Position numbers and translations under genes: made by a program. Positions 44,900-53,219 of a DNA stretch of 64,000 nucleotides are shown here, piece after piece (position 1 is the stretch's first letter; each line of letters begins with the position of its first letter). The stretch is from Chitinophaga ginsengisegetis (GTDB lineage: Bacteria > Bacteroidota > Bacteroidia > Chitinophagales > Chitinophagaceae): NCBI RefSeq assembly GCF_900168065.1, contig NZ_FUZZ01000005.1:372001-436000 (forward strand), written 5' to 3'. The notes beneath the pieces were generated by a model. The model was not told the origin of the DNA. It worked only from the letters and a program-made list of their open reading frames with translations, and searched no databases.

Positions 44900-47131
44900 C
44901 TACGCGCTCTGCGCTAACGCTTTACTCATATCTTTTACGAGCGACAGGATCGCCACGAGCTGATCGTGCACCTGCTTGGTTTCCAGCATTTCATCGCGGG
45001 TAGCCGTAGGTCCTTTGCCTTCATTGATTTCCTGCTGACGCAGATGCACCAGGCTTTCCAGGTGGGCATCCAGCCGTTCAAAGGCGTGTACCTGCGGAGA
45101 AGGCTGGGCGTTGCCGCTGGTGGCCGTATCTGTGAGCAGGGTGAGCTGGTCCATATAATGGAGGAGATAATCCGTGATTTCGCGGTATTCCGGGCGTGGA
45201 AACTGCACCCCGTGATGCATGTTGTAAGCCGCCAGGGTGGCGGTGTGCGAGGTGAGCGTATGATTCAGCACCACGAAATGATACACTTCGGATGCGTTTT
45301 TCTGTTTGCTTTTTGGCTCCGACAACATGCGCTGGAAGGCCGACATCATATTAGCGGCGGCCACATAAGTATCTTTCCTGGCCAGTTTGAAATCCGTAAC
45401 GGATACCTTTTCATTGGAATAGGGGCGCATTACCAGTTCAAAATATTTCCGGTTGGCTTCCATCATCTTTTTCATGTAATCCGGGAGGAAGTTATGCTCC
45501 CAGGTAGGCCACAGCAGCATGTTGGCAAAGAAGGCGATGCCTCCGCCGATAAAGGTATCCAGCACCCGCTGCGCTACATTGTAGAGGTCTGAAGGATGAA
45601 GGAAGTGCAGCAGGAAGATGATAAACGGCGTTACAAAAAATACGCTGACGGTATACTGGAAGCTCATAAAGCTATAGGCGCCCAGGATGCAGATCAGCAT
45701 CACAATAAAGATCACTGTATCGTTATGCGTAAGGTACAGCAGGCCGGCGGCAAATAAGGCGCCGGTAACGGTACCGATTAAACGTTGTATGCTGCGCGAT
45801 TTTGTGAGCCCGAAGCCCGGTTTCAGGATCACTACTATGGTTAAGAGGATCCAGTATACCCGGTCGAGGTGAAGTGCGATGCCCAGCCCGTAACCCAATA
45901 CGGTAGCCAGGCTCACGCGGATGGCGTGCCGGAAGATATGTGATTTGAAAGTGAGGTTGTCCCGGAACGTTTCAAAGTCATATTTCTGGCGGGTAGTGAA
46001 CTTCGACAGCTCCAGTTTTGGATCTATGGATTCGTCTTTCAGTCTTTCCAGGCGGGTGAGCCGGTGCAGGTTATAAATGCGCTGGGCCATGTCCTGCAGG
46101 TTTTGCAGGATGTTGCTCAGTGGGATGGTGCGGGTTCTTTCTTTGAGGGTAGGCAGTTTCATGGTAATGTCGGCAATGGCCTGTTTTACCTTTTCCATCT
46201 CAAACTTCAGGTTTGTTTTTGGCAGGGAGCGCTGACCCGCTGCCACGGCCATTCCTATGTTCTTCAGCTCCTGGGTGAATTCAAGGATGAGGGCATGGAA
46301 TTTCTCCAGGATCGCCAGGTCTTTAAAATCGGCCTGCAGGGCGTTGTAGTCGGTTTGAGAGGCCATGATCTGTTCCTGGAGGTCTACCATATCCAGGAAA
46401 ATGAGTACCATGCTTTTATTGAGACTGGTGGTGCCCTGTTGAGCCGACCGTCTTTTCAGCAGCAGTTCGCGTACATTTTCCTGTTTTTCGTTGACGATCA
46501 CCTGCTGGTCCAGCACGGCTTTATAGTTCTCGCTTACATTTACGCCGGGCGTATAGAAGTTGGCCCTTACTTCGAGGTAGCGGGCGGTTTGCAGGATACA
46601 GTCGCCCAGTGCCTGCTGTACGTTGAGGTAGGGGCGGATCTGCCAGAGGATGAGCGCCAGCACGGCGTACCAGATGCTGCCCAGCAGCACCATAGAGGAG
46701 TGCAGGAGCGTGAGCTTCGGGGTAAGCTGGGTTTCCCCGAGGATAGACACCACTACCAGCAGGCAGCCGGTACCAATGTTACCGCCGCGGTTACCATATA
46801 CCAGCAGCATGGCAAACATAAAACAGCATACCGCTATCCAGATCGCCATCGGGATTACGTAAGGGATCAGCAAACCCGTGCCCAGTGCAGAAAAAAAGAT
46901 CAGGATGGTGCTGATGATCAGGCCGTTCCGCTTATGTACAATGGTGCCGGGTACGTCGCTGAGGGCGGTACACAGGGCGCCCATCGACATGGCGATGCCC
47001 AGGTCCAGCATACCAAAGTATGCGCACACCAGTGAAGGTACTACCACACTGATGGTGGTACGCATACCGTTGCTGAAATGATAACTGTAAAGGAAATTTT
47101 TTATGTTATTGATCTGCTGTTCTGTACGCAA
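44900..47131 (-). CDS. FUSC-family inner-membrane protein (YccS/YhfK-like)
   Basis: A 743-residue protein with two membrane domains. The first has about six helices (residues 20-170, with VPSLVCAYFGMLDLGIAMSM) and the second about six (residues 400-530, with VRVSLATVLGYG-like SLATVLGYGLGIALHLDRVY). They are separated by a cytoplasmic helical region and followed by a C-terminal helical domain. This duplicated layout is that of FUSC/aromatic-acid-exporter-related proteins; the substrate is unknown. The start appears to be TTG at 47131, since no upstream ATG is in frame and a TATCTTTG box lies 23 bp upstream. It converges on bshC. Confidence 0.83.
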   Translation of the reverse strand: MRTEQQINNIKNFLYSYHFSNGMRTTISVVVPSLVCAYFGMLDLGIAMSMGALCTALSDVPGTIVHKRNGLIISTILIFFSALGTGLLIPYVIPMAIWIAVCCFMFAMLLVYGNRGGNIGTGCLLVVVSILGETQLTPKLTLLHSSMVLLGSIWYAVLALILWQIRPYLNVQQALGDCILQTARYLEVRANFYTPGVNVSENYKAVLDQQVIVNEKQENVRELLLKRRSAQQGTTSLNKSMVLIFLDMVDLQEQIMASQTDYNALQADFKDLAILEKFHALILEFTQELKNIGMAVAAGQRSLPKTNLKFEMEKVKQAIADITMKLPTLKERTRTIPLSNILQNLQDMAQRIYNLHRLTRLERLKDESIDPKLELSKFTTRQKYDFETFRDNLTFKSHIFRHAIRVSLATVLGYGLGIALHLDRVYWILLTIVVILKPGFGLTKSRSIQRLIGTVTGALFAAGLLYLTHNDTVIFIVMLICILGAYSFMSFQYTVSVFFVTPFIIFLLHFLHPSDLYNVAQRVLDTFIGGGIAFFANMLLWPTWEHNFLPDYMKKMMEANRKYFELVMRPYSNEKVSVTDFKLARKDTYVAAANMMSAFQRMLSEPKSKQKNASEVYHFVVLNHTLTSHTATLAAYNMHHGVQFPRPEYREITDYLLHYMDQLTLLTDTATSGNAQPSPQVHAFERLDAHLESLVHLRQQEINEGKGPTATRDEMLETKQVHDQLVAILSLVKDMSKALAQSA

Positions 47132-47154
47132 GCGTAAATGGGTTTTTGATGGCG

Positions 47155-47162
47155 CAAAGATA
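47155..47162 (-). promoter_or_regulatory. -7 box (TATCTTTG) of the FUSC-family gene
   Basis: On the minus strand the bases read TATCTTTG, an exact match to TAnnTTTG, 23 bp before the TTG start at 47131. The inverted-repeat element at 47165 begins immediately upstream, so the repeat lies in the promoter's upstream region. Confidence 0.5.
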
Positions 47163-47164
47163 AG

Positions 47165-47316
47165 CGGATTTTGTCTTATTCAGGATTACGCGGATGATAC
47201 TGATTACCCGATTTTCTATTTTTCTGAAGATGAATATATTACTTTTGACTTTAATTTAATGCCTGGCCCGGAAAATATCATCACCATCCGTATAATCGGG
47301 GGAAAGACAAAATCCG
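47165..47316. repeat. Degenerate inverted repeat in the divergent FUSC/smc promoter region
   Basis: The 396-bp gap 47132-47527 holds this element. Outer arms CGGATTTTGTCTT (47165-47177) and its exact complement (47304-47316) are perfect over 13 bp. Inside them, 47178-47216 and 47271-47303 are imperfectly complementary. The left arm contains GATTACGCGGATGATACTGATTA, a variant of the core seen at 44709 and 61748. A short open frame across it (47103-47321) looks like chance. The rest of the gap (47317-47490) is AT-rich with no gene that I can support. Confidence 0.7.
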
Positions 47317-47492
47317 GGTAATTTTCTAACAGCGAATTAAATTCTAATTGTTCTTTTTACTATATTTATAACCAGTCTTTTAGACTTTAGTTGCGTGCTG
47401 CGGACAGAGGCAAATGACCGGTAATTGTGTATAAATAATTACTGTATATTATTGCATCTCACTTAAATTACTTTTTGATTCGGGTAAAATTA

Positions 47493-47500
47493 TATCTTTG
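47493..47500 (+). promoter_or_regulatory. -7 box (TATCTTTG) of smc
   Basis: Exact match to the TAnnTTTG form, 27 bp before the GTG start of smc at 47528. A TTG at 47475-47477 lies 15 bp upstream, closer than the usual -33 spacing. Confidence 0.5.
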
Positions 47501-47527
47501 ACGCCTTAAAAAACCTCGGAGTACGAC

Positions 47528-50500
47528 GTGCGCTTAAAAACACTAGAAATTAAAGGCTTTAAAAGTTTTGCAGATAAAACCGTTTTGCAGTTTGATGAGG
47601 GCATCACTGGTGTGATTGGGCCAAACGGTTGCGGCAAAAGTAATATCATCGACTCCATCCGCTGGGTAATCGGCGAGCACAAGATCAGTAACCTCCGGTC
47701 TGATAACCAGGCTGGACTTGTGTTTAACGGTTCTAAAAGCCGCTCTGCAAGCGGTATGGCGGAGGTTAGTCTCACTTTTGAAAACACCAAGAACGTACTA
47801 CCCACCGAGTTCACTACGGTGACGATTACACGCAAATTTTATAAAAACGGCGACAGCGAGTACCGCCTTAACGATGTGGCCTGCCGCCTGAAAGATATCC
47901 ATAACCTGTTCATGGACACGGGCGTAAGTACCGATTCCTATGCCATCATCGAACTGGGAATGGTGGACGATATCATCAAAGACAAGGAAAACAGCCGTCG
48001 CCGTATGCTGGAACAGGCGGCAGGCATCTCCATATATAAAACCCGCAAAAAAGAAGCTAAGTCCAAACTGGACGCCACAGAAGGAGACCTGAACCGTATT
48101 GAGGACCTGTTGTTTGAAATCAATAACAACCTCAAAACACTGGAAAGCCAGGCCCGTAAGGCAGAACGCTTCTACGAAGTAAAAAAAGAATACCGCGAAA
48201 TCAGTATAGAACTCGCTAAAGCCGCACTGGAAGGCTTTAACGTGACCTTTAAGGAACTGTCGGACACCCAGCAAAATGAAAGCGACCGCAAACTGGCGCT
48301 GGAAACGGAGATCCTCACCGCAGAAGCGGCCGTGGAACAGGATAAGCTACATTTTGTAGCAAAAGAAAGGGAACTGCAAACCATGCAGAAATCCTTTAAT
48401 GAGCTGGTATCCACTATCCGCACCAAAGAAAATGATAAGAACCTCGCCACGCAGCAACTGACGTATCTGCGCGAGCGGGAAAAAAATATCAGCGACTTCC
48501 TCAACAATGCGGAAGGACAACTGCAGGGACTTACCACTTCTATTGAATTTACCGAGAAACAAGTGGAAGAAGAAGGGGAAGTGTTTGAAACAATGGCAGA
48601 CGAACTGGATACCCTCCGCGATATGGTAGAGGAAAAGAAAGAACGCTTCCATCAGAAGAAACAAGCCCTCGAAACCCTGCGTAACGACCAGCAACGCTGG
48701 CAACGTCAGCAATTTGAGGCCGAAAAGAAAGTAGCCGTTGCCGATACTTCCGTCATGAACCTGCAACGCAGCATGCAGCAGCTCCAGGAAGAAAAGACCA
48801 GCCGTCAGCAGCAGATCGCCCAACTGGAAACAGAAAAGGAAGCGCTGCAGCAAACACTGACCGGCAGCAAAACAGAACTGGAAAACATGGTTCGTTTCCA
48901 GGAAGAAACCAAAAGTAAAATACTCGCCACCCAGTCTGATATAGAAGGACTGCGTGATAAACTGGTAGATGAGAATCGTACCCTCGATTCCAAAAAGAAC
49001 GAATTCGACCTGCTCAAATCACTGGTCGACAGCCTGGAAGGTTACCCGGAGAGTATCAAATTCCTCAAAAAGAATCCCGACTGGAACAATAACGCCCCCA
49101 TCCTGAGTGATATTTTTTTCTGTAAAGAAGAATACCGCACCTGCGTGGAAAACCTGCTGGAGCCTTACCTGAGCTACTATGTAGTGAACAACGTACAGGA
49201 AGCGGTACAGGCCATCCAGCTGCTCGATAACAACAAAAAAGGGAAAGCCAATTTCTTTATCCTCGATCAGTTCCGCACTGATTACAGTTCGCTGCTGGCG
49301 CCGGCAGGCACCATTCCTGCGCTGGAAGTAGTGGAAATTGAGGAGAAGTACAGGGGCCTGGGACAACACCTGTTGGGTAAAGTATTTATCGGGGAAGACC
49401 TTACCCGCCTGGAATTCAGCCAGGTGGCCGATGAAAGGATGCTGCTGGTAGAAAAATCCGGCCGCATGCATCGCGGTAAATACAATATCAGCGGAGGTTC
49501 TGTAGGATTGTTTGAAGGTAAGAAGCTGGGAAGGGCCAAGAACCTGGAAAAGCTGGAAACCGAGATCAAAGACCTCGAAGGAGTAGTGGGCCGCCTGAAA
49601 GTAGCGCTGCAAAGCAAACACGACGAAGTATTAGGCTACAACAGCCAGTTAAATGAAAATAATATCAATGCTGCGCGGGAAAGGGTAAACCAGTTGAGCA
49701 ATCAGCTGTTTGGCTTACAGAACAGGATTGAAAACTTCCACCACCTCATTGAAGCCGGCGATAAACGCCTCGAGGAAATGCAGCAATCCCTGGAAACCAA
49801 CCAGGAAAGCATTTCCGGCGTGAAAGACGAACTGGAAAGCCTGAACGAAAGGGTCACCGAATTGCAGGACAGCATCGCGGACGCCGACAGGATGGCCCAG
49901 GAAGCAGAGCAGCAGTTCAATATGGCTACGGTGCAGTTCAATAACCAAAACCTGCAACATACCCGTCAGCAAAGTAAAGTACAGGCCCTCAAACAGGAAC
50001 TGGAATTTAAACGCAAACAACTGGCAGACCTGCATGTGCAGATCACCAGCAACAAATCGCAACTGGAAGACGCCGTGGCCAACATTGCCGGCGCCGTGGA
50101 TAAACTGAGCCACGCGGACGACGGACTCGTGGAACTGTTCCGCCAGCGCGAAGAAGAAGAAAAAGCACTCAACGAAAAAGACCAGGAATACTATAACTTC
50201 CGTAACCACCTCCAGGAACTGGAAACCACGCTGAGAACAAAACAGCGCGCCAAACAGGAACTGGAACAGCAACTGAATACCATCAAGGATAAAGTAAATG
50301 AACTGCGACTGCAACTGGCTTCCATGAAGGAAAGGCTCAGCGTGGAGTTTAAAGTGAACCTCGATGAAATTATAGATGAGCAACGCAGCTCAGAGTTGTC
50401 GGTGGATGAATTAACAGGTAGTGCAGAGCGACTGAAAAAGCGCATGGAGAACATGGGGGAAATTAACCCTACCGCCATTGAAGCCTACCAGGAAATGAAG

Positions 50501-51058
50501 AAACGGTACGAGTTTATCCTGGAACAGAAAACGGACCTGGTAAATGCGAAAGATTCCCTGCTGGCTACTATCCAGGAGGTGGAGTCTACCGCCAACCAGA
50601 AATTCCTGGATACCTTTAACCAGGTGAAGGAAAACTTTATCCGCGTATTTAAGGCTTTGTTTACGGAAGAAGATCAGTGCGATATGATCCTGAGCGACCC
50701 CGAAAACCTGGCGGACACCGGTATTGAAATCATTGCAAAGCCAAAAGGGAAGCGCCCGGCAGCGATTACGCAGTTATCCGGTGGTGAGAAAACACTGACG
50801 GCTACCGCATTGCTGTTTGCCATTTACCTGATTAAGCCGGCGCCATTCTGTATCCTGGATGAGGTGGATGCGCCATTGGATGATGCCAATGTGGGTAAGT
50901 TTACCAACATGATCCGCAAATTTTCGGATAATTCACAATTTATTATTGTAACACATAACAAGCAAACGATGGCTGCTGTAGACGTGATCTACGGCGTAAC
51001 CATGCAGGAACCGGGTGTAAGCAAGCTAGTTCCGGTTGATTTCAGGAGTTTGAACTAG
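47528..51058 (+). CDS. smc: Chromosome segregation ATPase SMC
   Basis: A 1176-residue condensin ATPase that organises and separates chromosomes with ScpA and ScpB (neither in the window). The Walker A motif is GPNGCGKSN (residues 31-39). Two long coiled coils (about 165-500 and 680-1000) flank a hinge (about 510-670, with ENLLEPYLSYYVVNN). The ABC signature LSGGEK is at 1083-1088 and Walker B CILDEVD has Asp1111-Glu1112. The start is GTG at 47528: translation from there gives the normal N terminus MRLKTLEIKGFKSFADKT and no ATG is available. A DUF4259 gene follows 77 bp later. Confidence 0.96.
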   Translation: MRLKTLEIKGFKSFADKTVLQFDEGITGVIGPNGCGKSNIIDSIRWVIGEHKISNLRSDNQAGLVFNGSKSRSASGMAEVSLTFENTKNVLPTEFTTVTITRKFYKNGDSEYRLNDVACRLKDIHNLFMDTGVSTDSYAIIELGMVDDIIKDKENSRRRMLEQAAGISIYKTRKKEAKSKLDATEGDLNRIEDLLFEINNNLKTLESQARKAERFYEVKKEYREISIELAKAALEGFNVTFKELSDTQQNESDRKLALETEILTAEAAVEQDKLHFVAKERELQTMQKSFNELVSTIRTKENDKNLATQQLTYLREREKNISDFLNNAEGQLQGLTTSIEFTEKQVEEEGEVFETMADELDTLRDMVEEKKERFHQKKQALETLRNDQQRWQRQQFEAEKKVAVADTSVMNLQRSMQQLQEEKTSRQQQIAQLETEKEALQQTLTGSKTELENMVRFQEETKSKILATQSDIEGLRDKLVDENRTLDSKKNEFDLLKSLVDSLEGYPESIKFLKKNPDWNNNAPILSDIFFCKEEYRTCVENLLEPYLSYYVVNNVQEAVQAIQLLDNNKKGKANFFILDQFRTDYSSLLAPAGTIPALEVVEIEEKYRGLGQHLLGKVFIGEDLTRLEFSQVADERMLLVEKSGRMHRGKYNISGGSVGLFEGKKLGRAKNLEKLETEIKDLEGVVGRLKVALQSKHDEVLGYNSQLNENNINAARERVNQLSNQLFGLQNRIENFHHLIEAGDKRLEEMQQSLETNQESISGVKDELESLNERVTELQDSIADADRMAQEAEQQFNMATVQFNNQNLQHTRQQSKVQALKQELEFKRKQLADLHVQITSNKSQLEDAVANIAGAVDKLSHADDGLVELFRQREEEEKALNEKDQEYYNFRNHLQELETTLRTKQRAKQELEQQLNTIKDKVNELRLQLASMKERLSVEFKVNLDEIIDEQRSSELSVDELTGSAERLKKRMENMGEINPTAIEAYQEMKKRYEFILEQKTDLVNAKDSLLATIQEVESTANQKFLDTFNQVKENFIRVFKALFTEEDQCDMILSDPENLADTGIEIIAKPKGKRPAAITQLSGGEKTLTATALLFAIYLIKPAPFCILDEVDAPLDDANVGKFTNMIRKFSDNSQFIIVTHNKQTMAAVDVIYGVTMQEPGVSKLVPVDFRSLN

Positions 51059-51135
51059 CCGGTTGGTTTGGTTGTTGTAAAGAGAGTTCATTACTTTTAT
51101 TCTTGATTCTAAAAAAATAAAAAAACGTAAACACT

Positions 51136-51531
51136 ATGGGCGCATGGGGCACCAGGAATTTTGAAAATGATGGATCACAGGATTGGATTTTTGACCTGAT
51201 TGATAATAAAGACGGTGGTTTGGTGGCTGACACGTTAGCGCGTGTTATCAACAACATCGAAACACTGGAAATTTCGGATTGCGAAGAGGCGTTGGCCGCT
51301 GCGGAACTGGTGGCAGCATTGGTGGCACGCCCAAGCGAAGATTTCCCGGAAGATCCGTTGGATCAGCTGGATGTGCTGAACCTTATTGGTACACGCGCAC
51401 TCAGAAACCAGGCAATCGCTGCTGTAAATAAAATTGTAGCAGCTTCCGAAATGAAGAATTATTGGGAAGATGCAGGTCAGGGCGAAGCGTGGGCCGCTGT
51501 ACAGGCAGGTCTCATCAAACGTTTGGAATAA
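51136..51531 (+). CDS. DUF4259 domain protein
   Basis: A 131-residue acidic protein. It begins MGAWGTRNFENDGSQDWIFD, the defining start of DUF4259 proteins, and continues with alpha-helical sequence. No signal peptide, membrane segment or catalytic motif is visible, and the family has no assigned function. It lies 77 bp downstream of smc on the same strand and could be read through from it. Confidence 0.8.
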   Translation: MGAWGTRNFENDGSQDWIFDLIDNKDGGLVADTLARVINNIETLEISDCEEALAAAELVAALVARPSEDFPEDPLDQLDVLNLIGTRALRNQAIAAVNKIVAASEMKNYWEDAGQGEAWAAVQAGLIKRLE

Positions 51532-51687
51532 CTAACAGCAGGCATACCGGAACCTTTGTTTTCCGGGAGAACTGTTTTCCACTATATTATTGAAGCAGCG
51601 GATTGCAAAGCAGGTGTTACCCCTGATTGCTGTCCGCTGTTTTGTTATGGGCGTAAACTAACAGGTTCGCGGCAATTATTTATTGTT

Positions 51688-51720
51688 GCAGGCCCCTGCC
51701 CGTTGTAGCGAAGGGCCTGC
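51688..51720 (+). terminator. Hairpin downstream of the DUF4259 gene
   Basis: GCAGGCCC (51688-51695) and GGGCCTGC (51713-51720) form a perfect 8-bp GC-rich stem with a 17-nt loop, about 160 bp after the DUF4259 stop. It is followed by GTAAAAATG on this strand with no T-tract, so terminator function is uncertain. The remaining space from 51532 shows no gene. Confidence 0.4.
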
Positions 51721-51743
51721 GTAAAAATGTAAAGAGGCTGCGC

Positions 51744-51774
51744 AAAAAAAAGGCCGATCCGCAGATCAGCCCTT
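51744..51774 (-). terminator. Intrinsic terminator of the nucleoside transporter gene
   Basis: Read on the minus strand, GGGCTGATC pairs with GATCGGCC (one G.U pair) and is followed by a run of eight Ts, starting 27 bp after the stop of the transporter gene at 51801. Confidence 0.78.
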
Positions 51775-51800
51775 TGAAATATCTTTCGTTATTTATCTCC

Positions 51801-53096
51801 CTAAATTAAAATACCCGCAATAGAGGCCGACATGTAAGACGCCAGCGTTCCACACAACAGCGCTTTCAGGCCCAATTTAGCCAGATCCGCCCTTCTGTCG
51901 GGTGCCAGTTCACCGATACCGCCGATCTGCATGCCTACGCTGCTGAAATTGGCAAAACCCGCAATGGCAATCGTAACAATGGCAATCCCTTTGGCACTTA
52001 GCACTGGAACTGTTTTATCAGTAAGACTTTTGAACGCCACAAATTCGTTGATGGTAAGTTTTTGGCCGAGCAGGGTAGCTACGTTCTGTACGTCTCCCTG
52101 TGGCACGCCCATTGCCCAGGCCATTGGCATAAACACCTTTCCAAAGATCCAGTCGAGGCTGAGATCAAACTTAGGGTTGAAGATATGACCGATATGAATG
52201 AGGCCCCAGTCGATCAGCGCAATGAAAGCAATAAACCCAATCAGCATGGCTATCACGTTCATGGCTATCTTAAAACCATCGCCGGCGCCATGTGAAATGG
52301 CGTCGATCACGTTGGTATAATTACTCTTTACTTCCATTTTAACGCGGCCCATCGTTACGCTTTCCTCTGTTTCCGGGAAAACGATCTTGGATATTACGAG
52401 TGCGCCGGGTGCGGCCATCAGGCTGGCGGTGATCAGGAAGGGCGCAATATGCAAACCTGCCTGTAATCCCATGTTCACATACACCACCAGGATACCGCCG
52501 GCAATACAAGCCAGGCTTCCACTCATAGAGGCGAGGATTTCACTTTTGGTCATGCTTGATAAGTAAGGACGGATCATCACCTGCGCTTCTACCTGTCCTA
52601 CGAAGGCGCTGGCCACATTGCTCAATGCTTCTGCGCCGCTTACACGCATCACATAATTCATGGCGCGGGCAATCACCGCTACCACACGCTGCATGATGCC
52701 ATAATGATATAAAACCGCTACCAGCACACACACCAGGATGATGGTGGCCGTAACGTTAAAAGCAAATACAAAACCACCGGCAGCATAATCCTTGATCCCG
52801 GTGCCATCGGGCTGCGATACGCCAATACCGCCATACACAAAGGCTGCACCTTTGCGGGCAAAGGCTTCCAGCTTTCCCATTGCATCACCTACCCGCTGGA
52901 AGAACCAGGTAATAGGGGGCACCTTAAATACCAGAAAGCCGATTAGTACCTGTAAGCCAATACCACTGAACACCAGCCTGTAGTTGATCTTACTTCTGTT
53001 GTTGGAGAATAGAAAGGCGATACCCAAAATAAGTACAATGCCTATGATGCCCTGAAAGCGTTCCATAAATGCAAATAAATCGTAAAATGTATGCAA
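51801..53096 (-). CDS. Concentrative nucleoside transporter (NupC/CNT family)
   Basis: A 431-residue inner-membrane cation-coupled nucleoside importer. Around ten hydrophobic segments are visible. The CNT landmarks VSGAEALSNVASAFVGQVEA (substrate/ion-binding hairpin region, about residues 151-170), TKSEILASMSGSLACIAGG and VAFKSLTDKTVPVLSAKG are present. A minus-strand TATCTTCG (53112-53105) close to the start resembles a -7 box. Transcribed alone, divergent from the cytochrome c lipoprotein gene. Confidence 0.92.
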   Translation of the reverse strand: MHTFYDLFAFMERFQGIIGIVLILGIAFLFSNNRSKINYRLVFSGIGLQVLIGFLVFKVPPITWFFQRVGDAMGKLEAFARKGAAFVYGGIGVSQPDGTGIKDYAAGGFVFAFNVTATIILVCVLVAVLYHYGIMQRVVAVIARAMNYVMRVSGAEALSNVASAFVGQVEAQVMIRPYLSSMTKSEILASMSGSLACIAGGILVVYVNMGLQAGLHIAPFLITASLMAAPGALVISKIVFPETEESVTMGRVKMEVKSNYTNVIDAISHGAGDGFKIAMNVIAMLIGFIAFIALIDWGLIHIGHIFNPKFDLSLDWIFGKVFMPMAWAMGVPQGDVQNVATLLGQKLTINEFVAFKSLTDKTVPVLSAKGIAIVTIAIAGFANFSSVGMQIGGIGELAPDRRADLAKLGLKALLCGTLASYMSASIAGILI

Positions 53097-53104
53097 TGAA
53101 GCGA

Positions 53105-53112
53105 CGAAGATA
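53105..53112 (-). promoter_or_regulatory. Possible -7 box of the nucleoside transporter gene
   Basis: Minus-strand TATCTTCG differs by one base from TAnnTTTG and ends 8 bp before the ATG at 53096. It overlaps one arm of a short inverted repeat (AGCGACG at 53100-53106, CGTCGCT at 53124-53130) that could be an operator. Confidence 0.35.
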
Positions 53113-53219
53113 AGTTTTTTTGCCGTCGCTCACATAGTAAACTGTTATCTCATATAATTTTTCAGAAAAAATATATTTAGAAATGTATTTTTATCGCTTT
53201 CGCAATCGAATAATAACAA

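Noticed and set aside
46064..47035. A 323-codon open frame on the plus strand
   Set aside because: It is antisense to the FUSC-family gene, low in hydrophobic order and rich in His/Gln, typical of a shadow frame.
47103..47321. A 72-codon open frame in the smc upstream region
   Set aside because: It runs across the FUSC start and the inverted repeat; its sequence is explained by the repeat and has no ribosome-binding or family signal.
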